Below are positions 35,231 through 45,228 of a stretch of 64,000 bases of DNA, piece by piece. Both the position numbers and the translations under genes were made by a program. Positions within the stretch are counted from its first letter, which is position 1; the number at the start of each line of letters is the position of its first letter. Under the pieces are notes generated by a model, which had not been told where the DNA came from, did no database searches, and worked only from the letters and a program-made list of their open reading frames with translations. This stretch comes from JAFGVL01 sp963663245 (GTDB lineage: Bacteria; Bacteroidota; Bacteroidia; Bacteroidales; Paludibacteraceae), in NCBI GenBank assembly GCA_963663245.1, contig OY760143.1:744001-808000 (forward strand), read 5' to 3'.

Positions 35231-38200
35231 ATGGCTTTCAGAAAAGAAAATAAAGTAAAAAGTGCTTTTAATAACATATCTATTGGTTTAGCTTCTCCTG
35301 AAGAGATACTAGAACTGTCAAGTGGTGAAGTATTAAAACCAGAGACTATTAACTATCGTACTTATAAACCTGAACGTGATGGTTTATTTTGTGAAAGAAT
35401 TTTTGGTCCTGTAAAGGATTATGAATGTCATTGCGGAAAATATAAACGTATACGATATAAAGGTATTGTATGTGACCGTTGTGGAGTTGAGGTTACAGAG
35501 AAGAAAGTTCGTCGTGAACGAATGGGTCATATTCAGTTAGTTGTGCCTGTAGCACATATCTGGTATTTCCGCTCTTTGCCTAATAAAATTGGATACCTTA
35601 TGGGTATGCCAACAAAGAAACTAGACTCTATTATCTATTACGAGAAGTATGTGGTTATTCAACCTGGTGCTTTAAGTGAACAAGAAGGTATGGAAGTAGG
35701 AGCTCTTCTTTCTGAAGAAGAATACTTAGATCTTCTTGAAACATTACCAAGAGAAAATCAAGCACTTGAAGATAGCGATCCTAATAAATTTATCGCTAAA
35801 ATGGGAGCAGATGCAATCTATGATATGCTTGCTCGTATTGATTTAGATACTTTGTCTTATGATTTAAGACATAAAGCAGATACTGATACTTCTCAGCAGA
35901 GAAAAAATGAAGCATTAAAAAGATTACAAGTAGTTGAATCTTTCCGTGCTTCAAAAAATCGTAATCGTCCAGAATGGATGATCATTAAGATTGTTCCTGT
36001 AATACCTCCAGAATTGCGTCCGTTAGTGCCATTAGATGGTGGTCGTTTTGCAACCTCTGATTTGAATGATTTATATCGTCGTGTTATAATTCGTAACAAT
36101 CGTTTAAAAAGACTGATTGAAATCAAAGCTCCTGAAGTAATATTACGTAATGAAAAACGTATGCTTCAAGAGTCTGTCGATTCATTATTTGATAATTCAC
36201 GTAAATCTAGTGCTGTTAAGACAGATGCTAATCGCCCTTTAAAATCTCTTTCAGATTCATTGAAAGGAAAACAAGGACGTTTCCGTCAGAATTTACTTGG
36301 TAAACGTGTTGATTATTCAGCTCGTTCGGTAATTGTTGTTGGGCCAGAATTGAAGATGCATGAGTGTGGTATTCCAAAAGATATGGCAGCAGAGCTTTAC
36401 AAACCTTTTGTAATACGTAAATTAATTGAACGTGGAATTGTTAAAACGGTTAAATCTGCTAAGAAAATTATTGATCGGAAAGATCCTGTTGTATGGGATA
36501 TTTTAGAACATGTGATGAAAGGACATCCTGTGTTACTAAACCGTGCCCCAACTCTACACAGATTAGGTATTCAATCATTTCAACCTAAAATGATTGAAGG
36601 AAAAGCTATTCAACTTCACCCCTTAGCATGTACGGCTTTTAATGCGGATTTTGACGGTGATCAGATGGCTGTTCACTTACCATTAGGTAATGAAGCAGTA
36701 TTAGAAGCTCAGTTGTTAATGTTGGCTTCTCATAATATTTTAAATCCAGCTAATGGAGCTCCTATTACAGTACCTTCACAGGATATGGTTTTAGGTTTAT
36801 ATTATATTACGAAACCTCGTCCAGGAGCTAAAGGTGAAGGTCTTATTTTCTATGGAACAGAGGAGGCTGAAATTGCATACAATGAAGGAAGAGCTGAATT
36901 ACATGCCAATATAAAAGTTGTCCATAGCAATTTAAATGCAGAGGGTGAACTTGTAGATGAAATGATTGAAACTACTGTTGGACGTGTTCTTTTTAATAAA
37001 TTTGTTCCAAAAGAAGCTGGGTATATAAATGAACTGCTTTCTAAAAAATCATTAAGAGATATTATTGGTGATATTATTAAAGAATGCGGTGTTGCACGTA
37101 CAGCTCAATTTTTAGATGATATTAAAGACCTTGGATATCAGATGGCATTTAGAGGAGGATTATCATTTAATTTAGGTGATGTAATTATACCTGAAGATAA
37201 AGTGACTCTTGTTGATGAAGGATATGCTGAAGTTGAAGATATTTTGAATAACTATAATATGGGATTCATTACTTTTAACGAGAGATATAATCAAATTATT
37301 GATACTTGGACTCATATTAATGCAAGGCTATCAAATATTCTGATGAAACAATTATCAGAAGATATGCAAGGATTTAATCCTGTGTATATGATGCTTGATT
37401 CTGGAGCTCGTGGTTCGAAAGAACAGATTCGTCAGTTGTCAGGTATGCGTGGTCTTATGGCAAAACCTCAAAAGTCAGGTGCTGAAGGTGGACAAATTAT
37501 TGAAAACCCAATTCTATCTAACTTTAAAGAAGGTTTATCAGTGCTTGAGTATTTTATTTCTACTCACGGTGCGCGTAAAGGTCTTGCAGATACAGCCTTA
37601 AAAACTGCTGATGCGGGTTATTTAACACGTCGTTTAGTAGATGTTTCTCAAGATGTTATTATAAATGAACCAGATTGTGGTACACTACGTGGGTTAATTG
37701 CAACTGAATTGAAAAACAATGAAGATGTTGTAGCTTCTTTATTTGAGAGAATTCTAGGACGTGTTTCTGTTCATGATGTTCAACATCCACAAACAGGTGA
37801 ATTAATTGTAGCTTCAGGAGAACAAATAAATGAAGATGCTGCGAAATTCATTCAAGACTCACCAATTGAACGTGTTGAAATTCGTTCAGTATTAACTTGT
37901 GAATCGAAAAAAGGTGTTTGTGCGAAATGTTATGGTCGTAACCTTGCTACCGGTAGAATGGTTCAGCGGGGTGAAACTGTTGGTGTTATTGCTGCTCAGT
38001 CAATTGGTGAGCCGGGAACTCAGTTAACGCTTCGTACGTTTCACGTTGGTGGTGTTGCTTCTAACGTCGGTTCTGAATCAAGTATCACATCGCGTTATGA
38101 TGGTATTGTGGATATAGATGAATTACGTACTGTAGATGTAAAAGATTCAGAAACAAAAACTACTTATCAAGTAGTTGTAGGGCGATTAGCAGAAATGCGT

Positions 38201-39535
38201 ATAATTGATCCTCATACCCAAATAATCTTAACTACTCAAAGTATTCCTTATGGGTCTAAGCTATTTGTAAAGAATAAGTCTACAGTAGAAAAAGGGACTT
38301 TGGTTTGTGAGTGGGATCCATTTAATGCAGTTATTATTGCTGAAAACACTGGTAAGATTAAGTTTGAAGATGTAGTTGAAAATATTACATATAAAACGGA
38401 GTCTGATGAAGCAACAGGTTTACGAGAAAAGGTAATTATTGAATCAAAAGATAAAAATAAAATTCCTTCAGCACATATTGTTGATTCTAAAGGAAAAGTG
38501 CTTAAAACATATAGTTTGCCAGTAGGTGCTCACCTTATTCTAGAAGATGGAGATAAGATAGTCACAGGACAATTATTAGTTAAGATTCCTCGTGCAGTTG
38601 GTAAAGCTGGTGATATTACTGGTGGTTTGCCACGTGTGACGGAACTATTTGAAGCACGTAATCCTTCAAATCCGGCTGTAGTTGCAGAGATTGATGGTGA
38701 AGTAAACTTTGGTAAAATTAAAAGAGGTAACCGTGAGATTTCTGTAACTTCTAAAACAGGAGAAATTAAGAAATACTTAGTGCCACTTTCTAGACAAATA
38801 CTTGTACAAGAGAATGATTATGTACGTGCTGGAATTCCACTTTCAGAGGGAGCAACTACTCCTGCTGATATATTAGCTATTAAAGGGCCTACAGCTGTAC
38901 AAGAGTATATTGTAAATGAAGTACAAGATGTATATCGTTTGCAAGGTGTGAAAATCAATGATAAACACTTTGAGGTAATTGTACGTCAAATGATGCGTAA
39001 AGTTGAAATTCTTGAGCCAGGAGATACTCGTTTCCTTGAGAAACAGTTTGCTGATAAGCATGCTTTTAGAGAAGAGAATGATAAAATCTGGGGCAAAAAA
39101 GTCGTTTTAGATGCAGGAGATTCTCAAACCTTTGTTGCTGGTCAGATAGTTACTGCAAGAAAGTTGCGTGATGAGAATAGTATGCTTAAACGTAAAGACT
39201 TAAAGTTAGTTGAAGTAAGAGATGCTATACCTGCAACATCTAATCAGATATTACAAGGTATTACAAGAGCAGCTTTACAAACTAAAAGTTTTATGTCGGC
39301 AGCATCATTCCAGGAAACAACAAAAGTGCTTAATGAAGCAGCTATTAATGGTAAAGTTGATAAGCTTGAAGGTCTTAAAGAAAATGTAATTTGTGGACAT
39401 TTAATTCCAGCAGGTACAGGACAACGTGAATTTGATAAAATCGTAGTTGGTTCTTTAGATGAGTATGAAAAACTTATTGAAGCAAAAAAGAGTGTTTTAG
39501 ATGTAGATGAACCTGTTACTACTCCTACGGAATAA
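35231..39535 (+). CDS. rpoC: RNA polymerase beta' subunit
   Basis: This 1434-residue subunit holds the catalytic magnesium in NADFDGDQM (about 475-483). The N-terminal zinc ribbon is present (CHCGKYKRIRYKGIVCDRCG, about 66-85), as is the second zinc site (CESKKGVCAKCYG, about 890-902). The bridge and trigger helices include AQSIGEPGTQLTLRTFHVGG. Together with rpoB it gives the core enzyme. A strong terminator follows 18 bases after the stop. Confidence 0.99.
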   Translation: MAFRKENKVKSAFNNISIGLASPEEILELSSGEVLKPETINYRTYKPERDGLFCERIFGPVKDYECHCGKYKRIRYKGIVCDRCGVEVTEKKVRRERMGHIQLVVPVAHIWYFRSLPNKIGYLMGMPTKKLDSIIYYEKYVVIQPGALSEQEGMEVGALLSEEEYLDLLETLPRENQALEDSDPNKFIAKMGADAIYDMLARIDLDTLSYDLRHKADTDTSQQRKNEALKRLQVVESFRASKNRNRPEWMIIKIVPVIPPELRPLVPLDGGRFATSDLNDLYRRVIIRNNRLKRLIEIKAPEVILRNEKRMLQESVDSLFDNSRKSSAVKTDANRPLKSLSDSLKGKQGRFRQNLLGKRVDYSARSVIVVGPELKMHECGIPKDMAAELYKPFVIRKLIERGIVKTVKSAKKIIDRKDPVVWDILEHVMKGHPVLLNRAPTLHRLGIQSFQPKMIEGKAIQLHPLACTAFNADFDGDQMAVHLPLGNEAVLEAQLLMLASHNILNPANGAPITVPSQDMVLGLYYITKPRPGAKGEGLIFYGTEEAEIAYNEGRAELHANIKVVHSNLNAEGELVDEMIETTVGRVLFNKFVPKEAGYINELLSKKSLRDIIGDIIKECGVARTAQFLDDIKDLGYQMAFRGGLSFNLGDVIIPEDKVTLVDEGYAEVEDILNNYNMGFITFNERYNQIIDTWTHINARLSNILMKQLSEDMQGFNPVYMMLDSGARGSKEQIRQLSGMRGLMAKPQKSGAEGGQIIENPILSNFKEGLSVLEYFISTHGARKGLADTALKTADAGYLTRRLVDVSQDVIINEPDCGTLRGLIATELKNNEDVVASLFERILGRVSVHDVQHPQTGELIVASGEQINEDAAKFIQDSPIERVEIRSVLTCESKKGVCAKCYGRNLATGRMVQRGETVGVIAAQSIGEPGTQLTLRTFHVGGVASNVGSESSITSRYDGIVDIDELRTVDVKDSETKTTYQVVVGRLAEMRIIDPHTQIILTTQSIPYGSKLFVKNKSTVEKGTLVCEWDPFNAVIIAENTGKIKFEDVVENITYKTESDEATGLREKVIIESKDKNKIPSAHIVDSKGKVLKTYSLPVGAHLILEDGDKIVTGQLLVKIPRAVGKAGDITGGLPRVTELFEARNPSNPAVVAEIDGEVNFGKIKRGNREISVTSKTGEIKKYLVPLSRQILVQENDYVRAGIPLSEGATTPADILAIKGPTAVQEYIVNEVQDVYRLQGVKINDKHFEVIVRQMMRKVEILEPGDTRFLEKQFADKHAFREENDKIWGKKVVLDAGDSQTFVAGQIVTARKLRDENSMLKRKDLKLVEVRDAIPATSNQILQGITRAALQTKSFMSAASFQETTKVLNEAAINGKVDKLEGLKENVICGHLIPAGTGQREFDKIVVGSLDEYEKLIEAKKSVLDVDEPVTTPTE

Positions 39536-39553
39536 TATAGGACTAAATAATTT

Positions 39554-39587
39554 AAAAGCCAGAAGATTAATCTTCTGGCTTTTTTTG
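39554..39587 (+). terminator. Terminator of the rpoBC transcript
   Basis: AAAAGCCAGAAGA and TCTTCTGGCTTTT pair around TTAA and are followed by a T-run. Confidence 0.92.
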
Positions 39588-39717
39588 TTTTAAAGTATGT
39601 TGTAGAACAGCCTTTTTTAGCTCTTAGTTTTTTAAAACTCAAAGACATTTTTTTTAAATTGCAATAGAATTTAACAATCAAGAAGTTACGGGTATAAACA
39701 TTAATAATTTGCTATTT

Positions 39718-41877
39718 ATGAAAGTATATCAAACAAATGAGATTAAAAATATTTCCTTAATAGGTGGCTCTGGATCAGGAAAAACAACTTTAGCTGAAGC
39801 GATTGTCTTTGAAAGTGGAATTACAAAGCGTAGAGGTACAATTGAAGGTAAAAATACTGTGTCGGATTTTTTTCCTGTTGAACAAGAATATGGATATTCA
39901 GTTTTTCCTACTATTATTCACGCTGAATTTGGAGGAAGAAAATTAAATGTAATTGATTGTCCTGGAGCTGAAGATTTTATTGGAGGTGTAAATTCATCTT
40001 TACAAGTAACTGATATGGGTGTGATATGTATTAATGCTCAATATGGTGTGGAAGTTGGAACTCAAAATCAATTTAAGAATACAGAAAAATTAGCTAAACC
40101 TGCATTGTTTTTAATTAATAAATTAGACCTTGATACAGCTAATTATGATGCAACTTTAGAACAGTTAAAGGAAAATATTGGGAGTAAAATAGTGCAGATT
40201 CAATATCCTCTCTCAGTTGGTCCTAATTTTAATGCAGTAGTAGATGTATTAAAAATGAAGATGTATCAATGGAAAGCTGATGGTGGAAAACCAGATATCT
40301 TAGATATACCAGAAAGCGAGCTTGAAAAAGCAACTAAACTACAAGGTCTTTTAGTTGAAGCCGCAGCAGAAAATGATGAAGCTTTAATGGAAAAATATTT
40401 TGATGAGGGGACATTAAGCGAAGATGATATGCGAACTGGAATTCGTAAAGGATTAGCGAATAGAGATATGTTTCCAGTATTTTGTGTATGCGCAGCTAAG
40501 AATATGGGTATAAATCGTTTAATGGAGTTCTTAGGTAACGTTACACCATTAGTCACAGAAATGCCAAAGGCTCTAACAATTGATGATAAAGAAGTTGAAG
40601 CAGATGTTAAAGGGGCGTCAAGTATTTTTGTGTTTAAAACTAATGTAGAACCTCATATCGGAGAAGTGTCTTATTTCAAGGTGATGTCTGGTTGTATTAA
40701 AGAAGGAGATGATCTTTTAAATGCTAATAGAGGAAGTAAGGAACGTATAAGTCAACTCTTTGTTGTAGCAGGTCAGACTAGAATTAAAGTTCCTGAGCTA
40801 GTTGCTGGTGATATAGGGGCAACCGTAAAATTAAAAGATGCTAGAACAGGGAATACATTAAATGCTAAAGGAGCTAGCTTTCAGTTTAAAGGAGTAGAAT
40901 ACCCTAAGTATAAATATAGAAGAGCAGTTAAAGCATTAGCTGAGTCAGATGAGGAAAAAATGAGTGAGGTGCTTACACGTATGCACGAAGAAGATCCTAC
41001 ATGGTTAGTGGAATATTCGAAGGAATTAAAACAAACAATTGTTTATGGTCAAGGAGAGTTTCATCTACGCACCTTAAAATGGCGTTTAGAACATAATGAT
41101 AAGATAATGATTCAATATGAAGAACCAAAGATTCCGTATCGTGAAACAATTACAAAATTAGCTACTGCAGATTACCGTCATAAAAAACAATCAGGAGGTG
41201 CGGGTCAATTTGGAGAAGTACATATGATTATAGAACCTTACATAGAAGGTATGGATTTACCTCCTTTTTATAAAGTGAATGGTAAGGAGCTGAAAATAAG
41301 TGTAAAAGACAAACAAGAGGTTTCATTGCCATGGGGTGGAAAACTAGTCTTTATTAGTAGTATTGTTGGTGGGTCTATAGATGCTCGTTTTATGCCAGCT
41401 ATTATGAAAGGCATCATGGAAAAAATGGAAGAAGGACCACTTACAGGCTCGTATGCAAGGGATGTACGTGTAATTATATATGATGGGAAAATGCATCCTG
41501 TTGATTCAAATGAAATATCATTTAAATTAGCAGGAAGACACGCTTTTAGTGAAGCGTTTAAGAATGCAGGACCTAAGTTGTTAGAGCCTATTTGTGATGT
41601 AGAGGTGCAAGTTCCTTCTGATAGGATGGGTGATGTAATGAGTGACTTGCAAGGAAGAAGAGCAATTATTTTAGGTATGAATAGTGATAAAGGTCATGAG
41701 ATTCTTACAACAAAAGTACCTTTAAAAGAACTGTCAAGTTATTCAACAGCATTAAGTTCTATTACTGGTGGTAGGTCCTCTTTTTCAATGGACTTCTCTA
41801 GTTATGAATTAGTACCGATGGATGTACAAGATAAATTGCTGAAAGAATATGCCTCTCAGCAGAAGGATGACGAATAA
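39718..41877 (+). CDS. EF-G paralogue lacking the catalytic histidine (EF-G2 type)
   Basis: This 719-residue translation factor (start 39718; a TTG three codons upstream is less likely) has all EF-G domains but altered GTPase motifs. The P-loop is GGSGSGKT (16-23) in place of AHxDxGKT. The G3 motif is DCPGAED (80-86), with Ala84 where active EF-G has the catalytic His of DxPGH. G4 is intact (NKLD). Domain IV retains SGGAGQFGEVHMIIEP. Bacteroides thetaiotaomicron has an EF-G2 of this kind, reported to work without GTP hydrolysis and to matter in carbon starvation and gut colonisation. The gene stands alone behind the rpoC terminator. Whether it is the same orthologue needs a tree. Confidence 0.88.
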   Translation: MKVYQTNEIKNISLIGGSGSGKTTLAEAIVFESGITKRRGTIEGKNTVSDFFPVEQEYGYSVFPTIIHAEFGGRKLNVIDCPGAEDFIGGVNSSLQVTDMGVICINAQYGVEVGTQNQFKNTEKLAKPALFLINKLDLDTANYDATLEQLKENIGSKIVQIQYPLSVGPNFNAVVDVLKMKMYQWKADGGKPDILDIPESELEKATKLQGLLVEAAAENDEALMEKYFDEGTLSEDDMRTGIRKGLANRDMFPVFCVCAAKNMGINRLMEFLGNVTPLVTEMPKALTIDDKEVEADVKGASSIFVFKTNVEPHIGEVSYFKVMSGCIKEGDDLLNANRGSKERISQLFVVAGQTRIKVPELVAGDIGATVKLKDARTGNTLNAKGASFQFKGVEYPKYKYRRAVKALAESDEEKMSEVLTRMHEEDPTWLVEYSKELKQTIVYGQGEFHLRTLKWRLEHNDKIMIQYEEPKIPYRETITKLATADYRHKKQSGGAGQFGEVHMIIEPYIEGMDLPPFYKVNGKELKISVKDKQEVSLPWGGKLVFISSIVGGSIDARFMPAIMKGIMEKMEEGPLTGSYARDVRVIIYDGKMHPVDSNEISFKLAGRHAFSEAFKNAGPKLLEPICDVEVQVPSDRMGDVMSDLQGRRAIILGMNSDKGHEILTTKVPLKELSSYSTALSSITGGRSSFSMDFSSYELVPMDVQDKLLKEYASQQKDDE

Positions 41878-41887
41878 TTAGATATAA

Positions 41888-41923
41888 ATAAACAAGGCCT
41901 CGTAATAACGAGGCCTTGTTTAT
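41888..41923. terminator. Bidirectional terminator between EF-G2 and the radical SAM gene
   Basis: A perfect 16-bp stem (ATAAACAAGGCCTCGT and its complement) surrounds AATA between convergent genes. The T-run is short and interrupted. Confidence 0.8.
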
Positions 41924-41939
41924 GAAGAATAGTCAGTCA

Positions 41940-43790
41940 CTATTTTTTTATTATATTCTTTATAAATTTCTTATTAATTGTTGTTTTACTAAGCTGTTTC
42001 TTAAACCACTTATGTGTTGGAGTGTCGAGTCCAATTCCATGCATGTAGTTATAGGTAGCAAGATGTAGTCCTTCTCCAAGCATTTCAAAATCAATGTCTT
42101 GTTGATCAGTAAACTCAACGCCATTTAATGCAAATTTATAGTCGTGATCTTGTGTTGTTTTTATAGCCTTAAATTTATCCGGGTTTTCTCCAATAGGACT
42201 GTGAACTGTCATTGTGAGTCGATGCCAAAAAGCAGATTGAATTAATCCTTCATTGAATAGTTGTCTAACTATTTCGAGCGAATCAATTGTTTCTTGTGTT
42301 GTTTCTGTCGGAAAGCCATACATTAAATAGCAATGCACCATAATTCCAGCAGAAGTAAAATTGTGTGCTGATTGAGCTGCTTGTTCTAAGCTAACTCCTT
42401 TGTTCATTAATTTCAATAATCTGTTTGATGCAACTTCCAATCCTCCTGATACAGCAATACAACCTGCGTCTGAAAGGAGTAAACATAAATCTTCAGTAAA
42501 TGATTTTTCAAATCGGATATTGCCCCAAAAACTCACGGTTAAATTTCGTCGTATAATTTCTCTAGCTACCTCTTTTAATAATTTTGGAGGTAAGGCTTCG
42601 TCTGTAAAATGAAATCCGCTCTGTCCTGTTTGTTTCATTATACTCTCCATTCTATCAACAACAATTTTTGCAGGTGGAGCATCATATCGTTTTATGTAAT
42701 CTAAGGAGCAATCACAAAAAGCACATTTTGCCCAATAACATCCATGGGCCATTATCATCTTATTCCATTTTCCATCTGTCCAAAGCTTATGCATTGGGTT
42801 GGTGAGTTCAATTAATGAGATGTATTTACTAAGGTCTAATCCACTAAAGTCAGGTGTGCCTGTTTCAGAAAATGGAATATTGATGTCGTCGTTTCCACTA
42901 TATTGTAGTTTGTCATCTTTTATATAAAAACATCGAACTAAATTATCTTCATTACATTTTCCTTCAATAAAATTGCATAAGCGTTGGGTGGGTATTTCGC
43001 CATCATCTAAAGTGATAAAATCAATGTAATTAAAAATGCGTTTGTCTTTTATTCTACGCAATTCAGTATTTGGATAACCACCACCAATTACAGTTTTTAT
43101 ATATGGGTATTTGTTTTTTATAAGCTGAGCACAACGTAAAGCTGCATACAAACAACCAGGAAAAGGTATGCTAAATCCAATTAACCTGGGATTAGATATT
43201 TTGATTTGTTTTTCAAATAAATTAAGCATTAATTCATCTATAATGCTTAGTGGTTTTGTTAGTGCTGTTTGAATAGAATCAAAGTTAGGAGCAGACATAG
43301 CTATTTGCTCTGCATATCTAATTAAATCAAATTCTTTTGCTTTTGTTTTGCGTATATAGTCAGCCAAGTCTTCCATGTATAATGTAGCGAGGTGTCTAGC
43401 TTTATCGTAAATGCCAGCAGTCCCAAATGCCCATTCTAAATCGGCTAGTTCGTCAAAACGAGGCCCTTCAGGTAATAGCGTTCTGTTTACTATGCGAGTA
43501 GCAAGATTTTGGTCATTTCCCTGTAAAAAATTGACAATAGAATCCACACTGTTTATATAGGCTTCACGCTCATTGTATATACGCAATAGTTTTGCATCCT
43601 TGGTTTTGGGTATGTCAGAAAATAGATGTGTAAGAAAAGCTTTAGAATAGACCTTGTTAATAAGCTTTATACCTAAATCACATTGAAAAACAGTATGTCC
43701 TTTGGTTTGTAAAAAACCTTTCAATACAGTTGTAGATGGATAAGGAGTGTTTATTTGTGTAAGTGGAGGAAGAATGAGGAGTATATTCAT
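41940..43790 (-). CDS. B12-binding-domain radical SAM protein
   Basis: This 616-residue protein starts with a corrinoid-binding-like Rossmann domain (NILLILPPLTQINTPYPSTT and, later, IKTVIGGGYPN). A radical SAM barrel follows with the cluster motif HGCYWAKCAFCDC. The spacing is C-x4-C-x2-C, not the standard C-x3-C-x2-C, as in a subgroup of B12-type radical SAM enzymes. SFWGNIRFEK and VSGGLEVASNRLLKLMNKG resemble the barrel's SAM-binding strands. The reaction is unknown; relatives include methyltransferases and ring-forming enzymes. Its stop faces the EF-G2 gene, and folC lies 10 bases upstream, so the two are probably co-transcribed. Confidence 0.85.
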   Translation of the reverse strand: MNILLILPPLTQINTPYPSTTVLKGFLQTKGHTVFQCDLGIKLINKVYSKAFLTHLFSDIPKTKDAKLLRIYNEREAYINSVDSIVNFLQGNDQNLATRIVNRTLLPEGPRFDELADLEWAFGTAGIYDKARHLATLYMEDLADYIRKTKAKEFDLIRYAEQIAMSAPNFDSIQTALTKPLSIIDELMLNLFEKQIKISNPRLIGFSIPFPGCLYAALRCAQLIKNKYPYIKTVIGGGYPNTELRRIKDKRIFNYIDFITLDDGEIPTQRLCNFIEGKCNEDNLVRCFYIKDDKLQYSGNDDINIPFSETGTPDFSGLDLSKYISLIELTNPMHKLWTDGKWNKMIMAHGCYWAKCAFCDCSLDYIKRYDAPPAKIVVDRMESIMKQTGQSGFHFTDEALPPKLLKEVAREIIRRNLTVSFWGNIRFEKSFTEDLCLLLSDAGCIAVSGGLEVASNRLLKLMNKGVSLEQAAQSAHNFTSAGIMVHCYLMYGFPTETTQETIDSLEIVRQLFNEGLIQSAFWHRLTMTVHSPIGENPDKFKAIKTTQDHDYKFALNGVEFTDQQDIDFEMLGEGLHLATYNYMHGIGLDTPTHKWFKKQLSKTTINKKFIKNIIKK

Positions 43791-43800
43791 CTTTGATATT

Positions 43801-45072
43801 TTAAATTACTTCAGCAACAACAAAGTTGCTGCCACCAATAAAAAGTAGATCATCCGTAGAAGCATCTTCTTTCGCTTTTTGTAGAGCTTTTGTAACTGAA
43901 GAATAACTGTTTCCTTTGAGCATAAGTTTGTTCGCTTTTTCTTGTAAAATGGTTTCTTCTAATGCGCGAGAAATATTTGCCTTGCAGAAATAGTAAGTAG
44001 CCTCAGTTGGCATTAAGGATAATATTTTATTGTAATCTTTATCATTTGCTAATCCAAGTATGATTCTTAATGTTTTGTATTTATATGTTTTCAATTGCAA
44101 AACAATCTCTTTAATAGCAGCTTCATTGTGACCCGTGTCACAAATAATTGTGGGTTTATTTTGTAGTTTTTGCCAACGTCCTTGAAGGCCTGTTGATTCA
44201 GATACAGTTTCGAATCCTTTATAAATAGCTTCATTGGGAATAGAAAGTCCAATGTTATTTAATTCTTGTATGCTAGTAAGGGTAGTTGATATGTTTTTTA
44301 ATTGATAGTTGCCAGAAAGTCCAACTATTAGTTCCGTATAGTGATTTGTTCTAACAGAGATTTTCCCATTTAGAATTTTATTCAGTAGTACGGGGTTTTC
44401 ATTTTCTGAGAAAATAATTTTAGAATTCTCTTTTGACGCTTTCTCTATAAATATTTGTTTTATCTCATTTACTGCCTCACCAATAACAGTAGGAGTATTT
44501 GTCTTAATAATTCCGGCTTTTTCCTTGGCTATAGATTGTAGGTCCTTTCCCAGAAATTCTTGGTGGTCAAGACTAATATTGGTAATTATACTTATAATCG
44601 GGGATATAATATTAGTGCTGTCTAAACGACCACCAAGCCCAACTTCTATAATTGCAATATCAACTTTCTTATCAGCAAAATACCGAAAAGCCATACTCAT
44701 TGTTAGTTCAAAGAATGAAGGGTTTAATTCTTCAAAATAGTTTTTATGTTCTATAACAAAATCGCAAACATAATCTTCAGAGATTTGTTTACCATTTATA
44801 CGTATGCGTTCACGGAAATCTTTTAAGTGAGGTGAGGTGTATAGACCAACATTATATCCAGCATGTTGTAAGACGGAAGCTAGTAGACTAGAAACAGACC
44901 CTTTTCCATTTGTGCCAGCAACATGAATAGTTTTGTAGTTCTCGTGTGGATTAGCTAAAAGAGTGTCTAGTTTTTTAACATTTTCTAAGCCAGGTTTATA
45001 GGCAGATTTTCCATCAAGATGAAATACAGGAAGTCTTGTGTAAAGGTATGATATAGCTTCTTTGTAATTCAT
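43801..45072 (-). CDS. folC: Folylpolyglutamate/dihydrofolate synthase
   Basis: FolC adds glutamate to folates and, in bifunctional forms, makes dihydrofolate from dihydropteroate. The 423-residue Mur-ligase-type protein has the P-loop HVAGTNGKGSVSSLLA (about 47-62), YTSPHLKDFRERI (about 78-90), the central IIEVGLGGRLDSTN (about 140-153) and ITNISLDHQEFLG (about 162-174), all typical of the family. The C-terminal domain has GLANDKDY. It is divergent from the phoH gene, with 156 bases between. Confidence 0.95.
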   Translation of the reverse strand: MNYKEAISYLYTRLPVFHLDGKSAYKPGLENVKKLDTLLANPHENYKTIHVAGTNGKGSVSSLLASVLQHAGYNVGLYTSPHLKDFRERIRINGKQISEDYVCDFVIEHKNYFEELNPSFFELTMSMAFRYFADKKVDIAIIEVGLGGRLDSTNIISPIISIITNISLDHQEFLGKDLQSIAKEKAGIIKTNTPTVIGEAVNEIKQIFIEKASKENSKIIFSENENPVLLNKILNGKISVRTNHYTELIVGLSGNYQLKNISTTLTSIQELNNIGLSIPNEAIYKGFETVSESTGLQGRWQKLQNKPTIICDTGHNEAAIKEIVLQLKTYKYKTLRIILGLANDKDYNKILSLMPTEATYYFCKANISRALEETILQEKANKLMLKGNSYSSVTKALQKAKEDASTDDLLFIGGSNFVVAEVI

Positions 45073-45228
45073 TTACATGTGTTTTTAAACAGGCTGATTT
45101 GTTAATAAAATATTGAAATCATGTTAATAATCTCTCAAAAATATTTTTACATTTACGAAAACTTATTAGGCAATCTGTTTGATAATAGTTGAAAGAAAAC
45201 CAATTGTTGAAATAATAAAAATGAAATT

